Of a stretch of DNA of 64,000 bases, positions 44,112 through 52,081 are shown in pieces. The notes beneath the pieces were generated by a model that saw nothing but the letters and a program-made list of their open reading frames with translations, was not told where the DNA came from and made no database searches. Source of the stretch: Streptomyces triculaminicus (GTDB taxonomy: Bacteria; Actinomycetota; Actinomycetes; Streptomycetales; Streptomycetaceae); contig NZ_JAFMOF010000002.1 in NCBI RefSeq assembly GCF_017349075.1, forward strand, positions 1,488,001 to 1,552,000, given 5' to 3'. The position numbers and the translations under genes are program-made. The first letter of the stretch is position 1; every line of letters starts with the position of its first letter.

Positions 44112-44155
44112 AAACGCCGTTCAGGATGCCGGTTGCGGCATCCTGAACGGCGTTT
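44112..44155. terminator. Perfect 19-bp hairpin terminator
   Basis: Arms 44112-44130 and 44137-44155 are exact reverse complements (AAACGCCGTTCAGGATGCC) with a 6-nt GGTTGC loop; the right arm ends in TTT. It sits between the lanthipeptide-like gene and the convergent DUF3533 gene and should end transcription from both sides. Confidence 0.8.
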
Positions 44156-44224
44156 CCGGAGCGTTGGGTGGGCGGCGAGGTCCTGTGCGGCAGGGGCCTC
44201 GCCGCCCTGTTGCGTCTACGCCCC

Positions 44225-45565
44225 TCAGGCTGTGGCAGACGCCGGAGCCGACTCGGCGGCCTCGGCGGTCTCGACGGCCTCAGCGGTCTCGTCGGCAGGG
44301 GGGATGCGGTGCATGCCCTTGCGGTCGTAGAAGCGGGTGACGCCGAAGCCGAAGACGACGGAGACGGCCAGGGCGATGCCCATGGAGACCCAGGCGCGGG
44401 TGAGGCCGGCGTCGGCCTGGGCGTCGTAGTAGAGGATGGAACGCATGCCATCGGTGATCTGCCGGAGCGGTTCGAACTCCGAGAGCCCGTGGAAGAAGCC
44501 GGGCAGCGCCTGCAGCGGGACGGTCGCCCCGGAGGAGGGCACGGCCATGGCGACGAAGATGATGGCCGAAAGCAGCATGCCGGGGACGCCGAAGGCGGCG
44601 AGCAGCGCCAGGGCGCTCACGCCGACGACCGCGATCGCGCCCACGGAGTAGAGCCACAGCAGACCGAGGTGGGAGGCGTCCATGCCGAGGACGCCGACGG
44701 TGGCGAACTCCACGAGGGAACCCATGACCACGGAGAGGGCGAGCATCAGGACGGTGCCGATGCCCAGCGTGCGGACCCGGCTCGTGTGCTGGAGGGGCAT
44801 GCGCTGACGGATGGGCCCGAAGTCGGCGTGCAGGTAGCCGAGCGCGGTGTCGACCTGCGAGTTGATCGCGTTGGCGCCGAGCATGCCGCAGACGACGAGG
44901 ACCAGCGCGTAGTAGAAGGCGCTCAGGCCCATGGCGCTGTGCGAGCCGAGCGGGTGGCCGTCGGCGATGACCACGGTCGCGGGATCGGCGAGCATCAGCT
45001 GGGAGGCCGGAGTGAGCTTGGCCCCCTGGCTGTTCGCACGGCTGAGGAGCTCCTTGCCGAGCTGGGCGGAGGCGGCGTGGGCGGCCTTCTGGTTCGCCTG
45101 GCTGGCCATGGAGGAACCGATGCTGCCGGCCGACTGGTTGGTCAGCACGGTCAGGGTCGGCCGTACGGGCTGCTTCTGCTGCTTCTGCTGCGGGCTGGTC
45201 AGCCCCATCACCGCGGCGGTGAAGTCCTTCGGCACGACGAGCGCGCCGAAGACCTTGCCCTGGCCCAGCCGCTTGTCGGCCTCCTTCTGGCTGAGGATCT
45301 GCCAGTCGAAGCTGTGGTTGTTGGCGGCGTTCTTCTTGATGCCAGAGACGACCTGGTCGCCGAGGTTGACGGGCTTGCCGCCCGCTTGGGCGCCGCTGTC
45401 GTTGTTGACCAGGGCGACGGGCAGGTCGCGCAGGTTGCCCTTGGGATTCACGTTGCCACCCACATAGAGCAGGGCGAACAAGGTGGAGACCACGGCGAGG
45501 ATGAGGCCCGACCCGATCCACAGCCGCGGGCTGCGGAGCGCGGAGGAGGGCTGAGGGGAAGGCAT
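44225..45565 (-). CDS. SNG1/DUF3533 (YhgE-like) membrane protein
   Basis: 446 residues. One N-terminal helix (LWIGSGLILAVVSTLFALLY), a large external loop starting DLPVALVNNDSG, typical of YhgE/Pip and SNG1 proteins, then five C-terminal helices of ABC-2 permease type (about 225-410) and an Ala/Glu-rich tail. Such proteins act in export or membrane stress; no ATPase partner is adjacent. ATG 45565. It is divergent from the MerR regulator at 45696, and a perfect palindrome lies in the shared promoter region. Confidence 0.8.
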   Translation of the reverse strand: MPSPQPSSALRSPRLWIGSGLILAVVSTLFALLYVGGNVNPKGNLRDLPVALVNNDSGAQAGGKPVNLGDQVVSGIKKNAANNHSFDWQILSQKEADKRLGQGKVFGALVVPKDFTAAVMGLTSPQQKQQKQPVRPTLTVLTNQSAGSIGSSMASQANQKAAHAASAQLGKELLSRANSQGAKLTPASQLMLADPATVVIADGHPLGSHSAMGLSAFYYALVLVVCGMLGANAINSQVDTALGYLHADFGPIRQRMPLQHTSRVRTLGIGTVLMLALSVVMGSLVEFATVGVLGMDASHLGLLWLYSVGAIAVVGVSALALLAAFGVPGMLLSAIIFVAMAVPSSGATVPLQALPGFFHGLSEFEPLRQITDGMRSILYYDAQADAGLTRAWVSMGIALAVSVVFGFGVTRFYDRKGMHRIPPADETAEAVETAEAAESAPASATA

Positions 45566-45601
45566 GACTGCTCCGGATGGTTACATAGAGTAGCTAGATA
45601 T

Positions 45602-45651
45602 TTAAGGTATCCAGTACTGGATAGTGGCAGTATCTTCTTAAGGTGTCCAGT
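45602..45651. promoter_or_regulatory. Operator region with palindrome and direct repeats
   Basis: ATCCAGTACTGGAT (45609-45622) is a perfect 14-bp palindrome. It is part of TTAAGGTATCCAGT (45602-45615), which recurs as TTAAGGTGTCCAGT at 45638-45651, 36 bp on. The stretch is AT-rich for this genome and lies between the divergent DUF3533 and MerR genes. Probably the binding region of the MerR protein. Confidence 0.6.
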
Positions 45652-45695
45652 CGTCGCCGACGGATGCCCGGTCGCACCACCAGCGAGGACGCCGC

Positions 45696-46379
45696 ATGAA
45701 GATCTCGGAGCTCAGCCGCAGGACCGGTGTGCCGGTCGCCAGCATCAAGTACTTCCGCCGCGAAGGCCTGCTTCCCGCCGGCAGGGCGACGGCCGCGAGG
45801 CTGGCCGAGTACGGGGAGGAGCACGTCCAGCGCCTCCGGCTGATCAAGGCCCTGACCACCCTGGGCGGGCTGTCCATCGCCGCCACCCGCGACGTACTGG
45901 CAGCGGTCGACCAGGCCGAGACCACGGACGGAACCCTCCGGGCGATCAGCTACGCCCTGCCCGTACCCGTCACCGCGGCCTCGGCCGGAGACGCCGAACG
46001 GGACGCGGACGCCGAAGCGGCCGCGGAAGCGGACGTGACGCGCCTCATCGCGGCCATGGACTGGAAGATCCCCGACACCTCTCCCCACATCCGGGGTCTG
46101 GCGATGGCGCTGAGAGAGCTCAGACGCCTCGACGCGGACTACCGGCCGGAAAGACTCGTCGCCTACGCCGAACTGGCCCACTCCATCGCCCGCCTGGACC
46201 TCGAACGCGCGGCCGCCTTCGACGACTCGCCGGCCCTCGCCGAACAGGCGGTCATCGTCCTCGCCCTCTCCGGCCCCATGCTCGAACTGCTGCGACGCCT
46301 CGCCCAGGAGGACCAGGTCCGCCGTCGCTCCACACTCGACGACAACCCCGAGGAAGGTCCGGGCGACGGACCGCGCTGA
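45696..46379 (+). CDS. MerR family regulator
   Basis: 227-residue MerR-like activator. The HTH MKISELSRRTGVPVASIKYF and RREGLLPAGRAT lead into a long C-terminal effector region (about 75-227) without metal-binding Cys. This resembles MerR regulators that control adjacent multidrug exporters. Divergent from the DUF3533 membrane protein, the probable target. ATG 45696 opens directly on the HTH. Confidence 0.85.
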   Translation: MKISELSRRTGVPVASIKYFRREGLLPAGRATAARLAEYGEEHVQRLRLIKALTTLGGLSIAATRDVLAAVDQAETTDGTLRAISYALPVPVTAASAGDAERDADAEAAAEADVTRLIAAMDWKIPDTSPHIRGLAMALRELRRLDADYRPERLVAYAELAHSIARLDLERAAAFDDSPALAEQAVIVLALSGPMLELLRRLAQEDQVRRRSTLDDNPEEGPGDGPR

Positions 46380-46661
46380 CCATCTACAACCCGGGTGAAG
46401 GGCCACCCGTACGCCCGCCCGTTCTAGCGAAGCGATCTGTGATCCAGCCGGTGTGCCCCGCGGGGCTTGCCGCTTTGTCGCGGCCTGCCTTTCGCCCGCG
46501 TAGTGGCGGACCGGCAGCACCCAGCCCTACATGGCCCGAGTCGACGGCGGAGTGCGGGCGCTGCGCGGTCGCGCGATGGTCGAAGGTCGAGCCTCTGCCT
46601 GACCCACTGTTCGTACCGTCTCGGGCTGGCGATTCCGAAGAATAAAACGCAGAAAAGTGCG
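46380..46661. other. Non-coding stretch before TA-like operon
   Basis: About 280 bp with no credible gene. The right part becomes AT-rich (AATAAAACGCAGAAAAG, 46641-46657), as expected of the promoter of the three-gene operon. Nothing else recognised. Confidence 0.5.
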
Positions 46662-46683
46662 GACCCTGATACGATGAAGGGTC
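46662..46683. promoter_or_regulatory. Inverted repeat abutting the start codon of the TA-like operon
   Basis: GACCCT (46662-46667) and AGGGTC (46678-46683) flank a 10-nt spacer; the right arm includes the AAGGG ribosome binding site and ends one base before ATG 46684. It could be an autoregulatory operator or a hairpin that hides the ribosome binding site. Confidence 0.45.
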
Positions 46684-46917
46684 ATGATCAAGAAGAAGGG
46701 TGAGGACCTCACCCTCGACGCCGTGACCTCTGCGCGCCATGCATGGAAGAAGGCCGAGGCCGACTTCCATGCCGCCATCGTCCGCGCGTTCGAGGCCAAG
46801 CCCATCCACGGCCGCAAGGCCGAGATCGCGGGCGCCGCCGGCTTCTCCGACTCCCGCGTCCGCCAGATTCTCAACGACGCCGCCACGGCCGAACAGGACA
46901 AGGGGCAAGCCGCGTGA
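46684..46917 (+). CDS. Small HTH protein (possible antitoxin/regulator)
   Basis: 77 residues, Lys/Ala-rich, with a helix-turn-helix-like segment RKAEIAGAAGFSDSRVRQIL (about 44-63). ATG 46684 follows AAGGG. It overlaps the next gene by GTGA. As the first gene of a tight three-gene operon that ends in a RelE/ParE-like protein, it is probably the DNA-binding autoregulator. Confidence 0.65.
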   Translation: MIKKKGEDLTLDAVTSARHAWKKAEADFHAAIVRAFEAKPIHGRKAEIAGAAGFSDSRVRQILNDAATAEQDKGQAA

Positions 46918-47264
46918 ACAGCCACTCCGCCACCCAGCGCCCCGCCGGAGTTCCGCCCATGCCCGAACGCAACCCGAAGGCGCTTCGGGAAGCGATCGCC
47001 GCCCACGCCCCCCAGCTTCTCGCCGACTTTGACCGGCACTGGAGGCGGGACATCGCCGACACCTACGATCTCACTCCCGTACCCGGGTTCATGGCCCGCT
47101 GGTGGACCGAGTACGCCCTCGCCCGCAACCCTGAGCTGGACGCCCAGGTGACCGACCTCGAGGACCAGGCCGCCGAAGCCGACGACACTGCCGAAGCCCA
47201 CGCTCTCCTCGAACGGGCCGCACATCTGCGGCGGGAAGCAGGACACGCGGAGCCCGGTCAGTGA
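46914..47264 (+). CDS. DUF6247 family protein
   Basis: 116 residues from GTG 46914, in a 4-nt overlap with the gene before it. The central region NPKALREAIAAHAPQLLADF, DIADTYDLTPVPGFMARWW matches DUF6247, small actinobacterial proteins often found before a RelE-like gene, and a possible antitoxin. The C-terminus is an acidic helix. GTGA overlap also with the following gene. Confidence 0.68.
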   Translation: MNSHSATQRPAGVPPMPERNPKALREAIAAHAPQLLADFDRHWRRDIADTYDLTPVPGFMARWWTEYALARNPELDAQVTDLEDQAAEADDTAEAHALLERAAHLRREAGHAEPGQ

Positions 47265-47560
47265 GCGAGGGGTTCATGGGGCCGCCCTGGCAGATCGACT
47301 ACGTCGAAGCCGCCCGCGCGTACCGTGATTCACTGCCCGACGGCGTGAGGAACAGGTTCCGGGACGCTCTCATCGATCTCCTCACCGCCAAGGACCCCTA
47401 CCGGCCAGGCGAACACGTCCCGGTCGAACCCGCCCGGTCAACTCGCTTCCGCGGCCCTCACGTTCTCGCCTTCGACAGCGGCCGAGGATGGGCCCGTTTC
47501 GTCTTCATCCGCCGTGCCGCAGACCCGCAGATCATCATCGAAGAACTCTTCTGGCAATGA
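47261..47560 (+). CDS. RelE/ParE-like toxin candidate
   Basis: 99 residues from GTG 47261 (GTGA overlap). It has the compact pattern of ParE/RelE toxins: AARAYRDSLPDGVRNRFRDA (helical hairpin), DPYRPGEHV, RGPHVLAFDSGRGWARFVFI (central strands) and a final strand ADPQIIIEELFW. Third gene of the operon. Whether it targets mRNA or gyrase, or is active at all, cannot be told. Confidence 0.6.
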   Translation: MSEGFMGPPWQIDYVEAARAYRDSLPDGVRNRFRDALIDLLTAKDPYRPGEHVPVEPARSTRFRGPHVLAFDSGRGWARFVFIRRAADPQIIIEELFWQ

Positions 47561-47753
47561 TCATGCTCCCAGCACTCCTTCGCCGAGGAGGCAGGAGTCC
47601 CGATCAACAACACGCAGGTCTCAACGGTCGGCTGAATACCGAGAGCGAGAGCGAGAGTCGACTGGAGATCGGGCTCCAAGGCGGGTTTGCCGACAACGAG
47701 CGCTACAGAACACCTGAGGTACATCCCCTCGGGGCCGGGATCCGCCTCAGCGC

Positions 47754-48425
47754 TCAACCGGTGGAGCCCGCCTTGTTGTTCGGTGCTCCGTCGCCGACTG
47801 GCGGCAGATCGCCCCGCTCGACAGGCTGCCCACCGCTGCTCTGCTTGGGAGGCAGTACGGCGTCGAGTTCCGCGTCGCTCGCGGTGTGCGCGGCTTCGGC
47901 CGCCTTGCGCAGGGTCGCGCGATCGACGGTCCCGGTGTCGGCGTTGACCTGCACCAGGCGCCCGTCCACCTCGCTCGCGTACTCGTGTTGCTTGCCGCTC
48001 GTGCGGTACCACCTGTTGCCATCTCTCACGCACTCGACGACGCCGCCCATGTCACCGTTGCCGCCCCTGAGCGGGGTCTTCGGGCAGCTTGCCGCGTCCA
48101 TGGAACCCTGATCCACAGCGAGGCGTATCTGCACCCCCGTTTCCTGTTTCACATACGTCGCCGAGAACCCGTCGGAGCCGAGGACGCCCACAGACTGCTT
48201 GGCGACCTCGTAGCCGGGCACCTTGGTGACGTAGACGTTCTTGATCGACACCTGGGCGGCACGCGCACGTGCCTCCAGTTCGGACCGGTCAACTCCGGAG
48301 TGGACGGCCCCACTTCCGGCGGATTCGGTCCCGCAGGCGATCAAAACAACGGACACCACAGCAATCACGGGTAACAAGGGGCGCGGCAGGCGCGCGGCAG
48401 ACACCATGCGGCCATGGTGTCGCAC
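47754..48425 (-). CDS. Lipoprotein of unknown function
   Basis: 223 residues. A signal peptide (ARLPRPLLPVIAVVSVV) ends in the lipobox LIAC (Cys31). The mature part has two further Cys in SMDAASCPKTPL and GVVECVRDG, likely a disulfide, and a Gly/Pro-rich tail. GTG 48425 is preferred because GAGGG lies 7 nt before; ATG 48407 is possible. Family not recognised. Single gene convergent with the TA-like operon. Confidence 0.72.
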   Translation of the reverse strand: MRHHGRMVSAARLPRPLLPVIAVVSVVLIACGTESAGSGAVHSGVDRSELEARARAAQVSIKNVYVTKVPGYEVAKQSVGVLGSDGFSATYVKQETGVQIRLAVDQGSMDAASCPKTPLRGGNGDMGGVVECVRDGNRWYRTSGKQHEYASEVDGRLVQVNADTGTVDRATLRKAAEAAHTASDAELDAVLPPKQSSGGQPVERGDLPPVGDGAPNNKAGSTG

Positions 48426-48446
48426 GAACGTTCCCTCGCGCCGCTG

Positions 48447-49064
48447 TTACGGGGCGGGATCGGTGTGCCGGAGGGTGCGGAAGACGTCGGGGGTTGTCCA
48501 GCCGCGTAGCGTCGCGTGGATCGTCGGGCCAAAGGTGGCCTCGGCTGTGCCGGCGTCGAGGGCTCCGGCCAGTTCGAGGGTCACAAGCCCGTGCAGGGTC
48601 ACCCAGAGCGAGAGGGCGATGAGGGTCGCTTCGCCGGCGAGGACGGATTCCGTCAGGGCGCGATCGATCGCCGCGAGGAGTGGCTGGATGGGGTCGCTGG
48701 TGCCGACTGCGCCGGACGGATCGAAGGCTTGCACGCCGCCGAACAGCACCGTGTAGAGGTGGCTGTGGTCGCGTCCCCATCGACGGTATGCGGCGGCCAG
48801 TGCGTAGAGGTCTGCGAGAGGGTCCTCGGAGATCGGGACTGCCGACACGTCCTGGAACAGACCGGCGACGGCTCTGTTGCGTACCTCGCCGATCAGACCG
48901 TCCTTGCCGCCGAACAGGGAGTACACCGCCGTCGTCGACGTCCCGGCGGCGGTGGCGAGGGCGCGGACTGTGAGCGACTCCCGCGGGCGGGTGGCGAGCA
49001 TCTCGGTCGCGCACGCCACAAGGCGCTCTTTGACGGTCTCGTCGTTCGTTCTGGGCCTACCCAC
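48447..49064 (-). CDS. TetR family regulator
   Basis: 205 residues. The N-terminal TetR HTH reads LTVRALATAAGTSTTAVYSL and FGGKDGLI; the C-terminal part (YRRWGRDHSHLYTVLFGG, LWVTLHGLVTLELAG) is the WHG-type ligand domain. GTG 49064 (VGRPRTNDETVKERL). Divergent from the membrane-anchored hydrolase at 49132, with an inverted repeat between them. Confidence 0.85.
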   Translation of the reverse strand: MGRPRTNDETVKERLVACATEMLATRPRESLTVRALATAAGTSTTAVYSLFGGKDGLIGEVRNRAVAGLFQDVSAVPISEDPLADLYALAAAYRRWGRDHSHLYTVLFGGVQAFDPSGAVGTSDPIQPLLAAIDRALTESVLAGEATLIALSLWVTLHGLVTLELAGALDAGTAEATFGPTIHATLRGWTTPDVFRTLRHTDPAP

Positions 49065-49091
49065 GGCGAACAGCTTACCCGCTCTGATAAC

Positions 49092-49120
49092 GTCGTTTTG
49101 AAACAGTGTTCTGAAACGAC
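49092..49120. promoter_or_regulatory. Probable TetR operator
   Basis: GTCGTTT (49092-49098) and AAACGAC (49114-49120) form an inverted repeat with a 15-bp centre that has a weaker dyad of its own (GAAACA..GTGTTC). Placed between the divergent TetR and hydrolase genes, and just upstream of the hydrolase ribosome binding site GGAGG. Confidence 0.6.
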
Positions 49121-49131
49121 TGGAGGCCCTC

Positions 49132-50463
49132 GTGCCAACGTTGATACGTCCTGTCCGTTCGGCCGGTCGTCTGCTGCTGGCCCTGGCTGCCATCGCGGTG
49201 CTGGTCGTCCTCTTTCTGGCGCTCATCGTCCTCACGGACGGAGCGGGATCGGGGCTTCCCGCGTTGTTGACCACCCTTGGAATCGGGGCTGCCGCCGCGC
49301 TGTGGTGGGGTCGGCGCCGCACCTGGCCGGCGCGGCTCGTGCCGTTCGTGCCGGTGGTCGTCGCGGCGGCGTTGGCGGCGTCGGTGTGCATCCCGACCGC
49401 TCCCACGGCACGGCGGTACCCGCCCGACCTGCCTTTCGTGGCCACGCAGCACTGGAGCTTGGCTACGGGCAGCCGGGTCGCGGTGTATCACTACCCGCCC
49501 GCGAACGCCGGCACCCGACACCCTGTTCCCTTGGTGTACCTCAACGGCGGGCCGGTTCGCGGCATCTCGGTTCTCGACCACCGGTTCCTTCAGCTCCTGG
49601 CGCGACAGGGCTACGACGTCTACGCCTACGAGCAGGCCGGCGGTGGGCGAAGCGACCTGCTTCCCATGGGCCAGTACACGATTTCCAGGTCGGTCCGCGA
49701 TCTCGCCGCCTTCGCCGACCGCCTGGGCAAGGGCAGGGTCGACATCCTCGGATTCTCCGCAGGCGCGGTCGTGCTCACGCGAGCCCTGGCCGACCCGGAC
49801 GTCGCCGCACGCCTGCACCGGGCGATCGTCGCCGAGCCCGGTCCGATGGACGGACCCACCGCGCACATCACCGGGCACAAGGGCCGAGACTCCGCGCGCG
49901 GCCTCGCGCCGGCCATGACCGGACCGCGGTCGACGCACACCCCCCGGTACGCCGTCGCATTCGGCTTCATGCGGCTCGGGCTCCTCACCCCCGACAGCGG
50001 GCTGATCGGACAGGCTGAAGGCGACAACGCGTTCACCGCCGCCGATCTCGGCAGCGACACCGCCTCCGCCTACTGCGCGCGCGACGCGCACCGCATCCCC
50101 GTCGAGGACACGGCACGGAACTTCTCCTTCAGCCCCGCCGCCAGCCTCCGCGTTCAGCAGACGACCAAGGACTCTCCCTCCATCGCCCCGCAACTGCGGC
50201 AGTCCCGGACGCCCGCGATGCTGATGATCGCAGAGTGCTCCTCCCAGGTCCGCCAATGGGCGACGGCCATCCTCGCCGACGATCCCGCCATCCAGCGCAC
50301 GCAGTACATGCCCGGCGTCGGACACCACATGTGGAACGGCCTCGACGACAACAACAGCCGAGCCGCCGCCACCATCACCGCGTTCCTGCAGGACAAGGCG
50401 GCGCCCCTGCCGAACCACCCGACCCGCGGCGAGATCCCCGCCTTCCTCCGCGACCGCAGGTGA
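49132..50463 (+). CDS. Membrane-anchored alpha/beta hydrolase
   Basis: 443 residues. Three N-terminal hydrophobic segments (about 10-100, for example LLLALAAIAVLVVLFLALIV) anchor an external alpha/beta-hydrolase domain. It has PLVYLNGGPVRG (oxyanion loop), YEQAGGGRSDLL, the elbow DILGFSAGAVVL (Ser nucleophile) and late PGVGHHMWNG (His). It resembles proline-iminopeptidase-type hydrolases. GTG 49132 follows GGAGG. Probably repressed by the divergent TetR protein. Confidence 0.82.
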   Translation: MPTLIRPVRSAGRLLLALAAIAVLVVLFLALIVLTDGAGSGLPALLTTLGIGAAAALWWGRRRTWPARLVPFVPVVVAAALAASVCIPTAPTARRYPPDLPFVATQHWSLATGSRVAVYHYPPANAGTRHPVPLVYLNGGPVRGISVLDHRFLQLLARQGYDVYAYEQAGGGRSDLLPMGQYTISRSVRDLAAFADRLGKGRVDILGFSAGAVVLTRALADPDVAARLHRAIVAEPGPMDGPTAHITGHKGRDSARGLAPAMTGPRSTHTPRYAVAFGFMRLGLLTPDSGLIGQAEGDNAFTAADLGSDTASAYCARDAHRIPVEDTARNFSFSPAASLRVQQTTKDSPSIAPQLRQSRTPAMLMIAECSSQVRQWATAILADDPAIQRTQYMPGVGHHMWNGLDDNNSRAAATITAFLQDKAAPLPNHPTRGEIPAFLRDRR

Positions 50464-50531
50464 CGGCGAACCGCAGCCCGTCACCGGCTCGGTGGGCGAG
50501 TGGCGGCAAGGCTTCCGGTCTTCCGGCAGAG

Positions 50532-51023
50532 CTAGTTCCCGTCCGAGGAGACCTGGTGGGAGCTGGTCCGGTACCGGCTCCGGAATTCGGCCAGCAGCTC
50601 GTCGGTCACCTCGGCCCCGGCGTTCACGGCGGCGTGGACGTCGCGGAAGTAGTTCTCGTAGCCGGCAGGGGTGTAGAGGCACAGGGCGCGTGCGGGGACC
50701 GGGCCCGCGTTGCGGAAGCCGTGCGGGGTGCCGCGGGTCGCGGCGAGCAGATGCCCGGGGCCGGCCGTCAGCTCGCCGTCCCCGGTGTGGAGCGTCAACT
50801 CGCCCTCCAGGACGTAGAAGTACTCGTCGTGTCCATCGTGCACGTGCGGCCTGGCGCCGATGGTGCCGGGGGCGAGGCTGAACTCCTCGAAGGCGAAGTG
50901 CCCGCCCGTGTGCTCGCCGGTGAGCCGGAAGAAGTGCGCGACACCGGCGACGTCCAGGAGCTCACCGTCCTGGGGGCGACGCAGCAGCGGACGGGCGGAA
51001 ACATGGGCCTGGTCATCAGTCAT
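50532..51023 (-). CDS. Cupin-domain protein
   Basis: 163 residues, single cupin barrel. Motif 1 is GARPHVHDGHDEYFYVLEGE with metal ligands His, His and Glu; motif 2 is GHLLAATRGTPHGFRNAG with the last His. Typical of small dioxygenases, isomerases or sensing cupins. Start taken at ATG 51023 (MTDDQAHV); ATG 51032 is also in frame. Confidence 0.8.
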   Translation of the reverse strand: MTDDQAHVSARPLLRRPQDGELLDVAGVAHFFRLTGEHTGGHFAFEEFSLAPGTIGARPHVHDGHDEYFYVLEGELTLHTGDGELTAGPGHLLAATRGTPHGFRNAGPVPARALCLYTPAGYENYFRDVHAAVNAGAEVTDELLAEFRSRYRTSSHQVSSDGN

Positions 51024-51071
51024 GGGGGGCATTGTGACCGAGGGCTCCGCCCTGGAGTCACTGCAGGGTGA

Positions 51072-51992
51072 TCAACCGGGTGGTTCGGGCAGCCAGTCGT
51101 GGGCCGGGTCGTACTCCAGCCAGCGGCTTCGTCCCGCTTCCGTGGCGCAGGCGGCGGTGAGGCCGTCGAGTCCGGGGTGTTCGTCTCCGGTGCGCCACAG
51201 CAGGGACCAGGCGTACAGCGGGGTCGGGTCGACCAGGGGGACGGCGCGCAGGCCGGGGATCTCCGGCAGGGGGACGTCGGCGGGGAGCAGGGAGAAGCGT
51301 TGTGGGTCTCGTGCCACTTCTTCGAGGAAGTGGGCGAGCCCCAGGTTGACGCTCGCGGCCCTGTCGCGGATGTCGAATCGGTCGGCGAACTGGTGGAGGA
51401 AGTCGAGCCGGTCCAGATTTCCGGGGGCCCACAGCAGGCTGCCGCGCAGTTGATCGGGTCGTAGCGCCGGTTCGGCTGCGAGGGGATGGGCCGCGCTCAG
51501 TACGGCGTCGACGGGTTCGAGGCGGACGAGGCGGTGGGTCAGCCCTGTGTGCAGCGGGGGGTGGACCCGGCCGAAGGCGGCGTCGATGTCGCCGTGCAGC
51601 AGTGCGTTCGTCACCGACGGCAGATCGCGCCCGTGCCCCAGGGCCAGGTCCCCGGCCCGTTCCGCGACCTGGGCCAGTGTCCGCATCGGCGCGTAGAGGT
51701 GTCCCCAGACGTCGACACGCAGCGGGCGGTGCGTGCCGACGGCCGCCGCGACCGCGGCGTCGGCGGCTGCCAGGGTCCGGCGGGCCGGCGGGAGGAAACG
51801 CTGTCCGGCCTCGGTGAGGTGTACGCCGTTGCCGCCGCGCTGGAACAGCGTGACGCCGAGCAGCGATTCCAGCCGCGCGACCCTCTTGGACAGCGCCTGC
51901 TGGGAGATGGCGAGCGTCCCGGCCGCCCGCCCGAAGTGCCGTTCCTCGGCGGCGCGTACGAAGGCACGTACATGTACCACGTCGAGATCCAT
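51072..51992 (-). CDS. LysR family regulator
   Basis: 306 residues. HTH: DLDVVHVRAFVRAAEERHFG, AAGTLAISQQALSKRVARLE; the C-terminal part is a periplasmic-binding-fold effector domain. ATG 51992 is chosen among several in-frame starts because it opens the HTH. It is divergent from the quinone oxidoreductase at 52082, and a perfect 17-bp LysR-type palindrome lies in the 89-bp gap. Confidence 0.87.
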   Translation of the reverse strand: MDLDVVHVRAFVRAAEERHFGRAAGTLAISQQALSKRVARLESLLGVTLFQRGGNGVHLTEAGQRFLPPARRTLAAADAAVAAAVGTHRPLRVDVWGHLYAPMRTLAQVAERAGDLALGHGRDLPSVTNALLHGDIDAAFGRVHPPLHTGLTHRLVRLEPVDAVLSAAHPLAAEPALRPDQLRGSLLWAPGNLDRLDFLHQFADRFDIRDRAASVNLGLAHFLEEVARDPQRFSLLPADVPLPEIPGLRAVPLVDPTPLYAWSLLWRTGDEHPGLDGLTAACATEAGRSRWLEYDPAHDWLPEPPG

Positions 51993-52008
51993 GGCTCTCA
52001 CCATAGGT

Positions 52009-52025
52009 GACAACCAAAGGTTGTC
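52009..52025. promoter_or_regulatory. LysR-type operator
   Basis: GACAACC-AAA-GGTTGTC is a perfect 7-bp dyad, only 17 bp upstream of the LysR gene start and 57 bp before the oxidoreductase start. It holds a T-N11-A-type core and should be the recognition site of the LysR protein. Confidence 0.7.
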
Positions 52026-52081
52026 GGTCCTGCGTGTTCGTTGTTGGATCGCCGGGGGGCCGCGGGGGTTGCATTCGGGGC

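Noticed and set aside
43882..44451. Minus-strand frame covering the lanthipeptide-like gene
   Set aside because: Pro/Ser/Arg-rich without a domain, and it crosses the terminator and the 3' end of the DUF3533 gene.
44168..46645. 825-codon plus-strand frame
   Set aside because: Antisense to the DUF3533 gene with low-complexity Glu/Asp/Gly repeats; it ends beyond the MerR gene in another frame.
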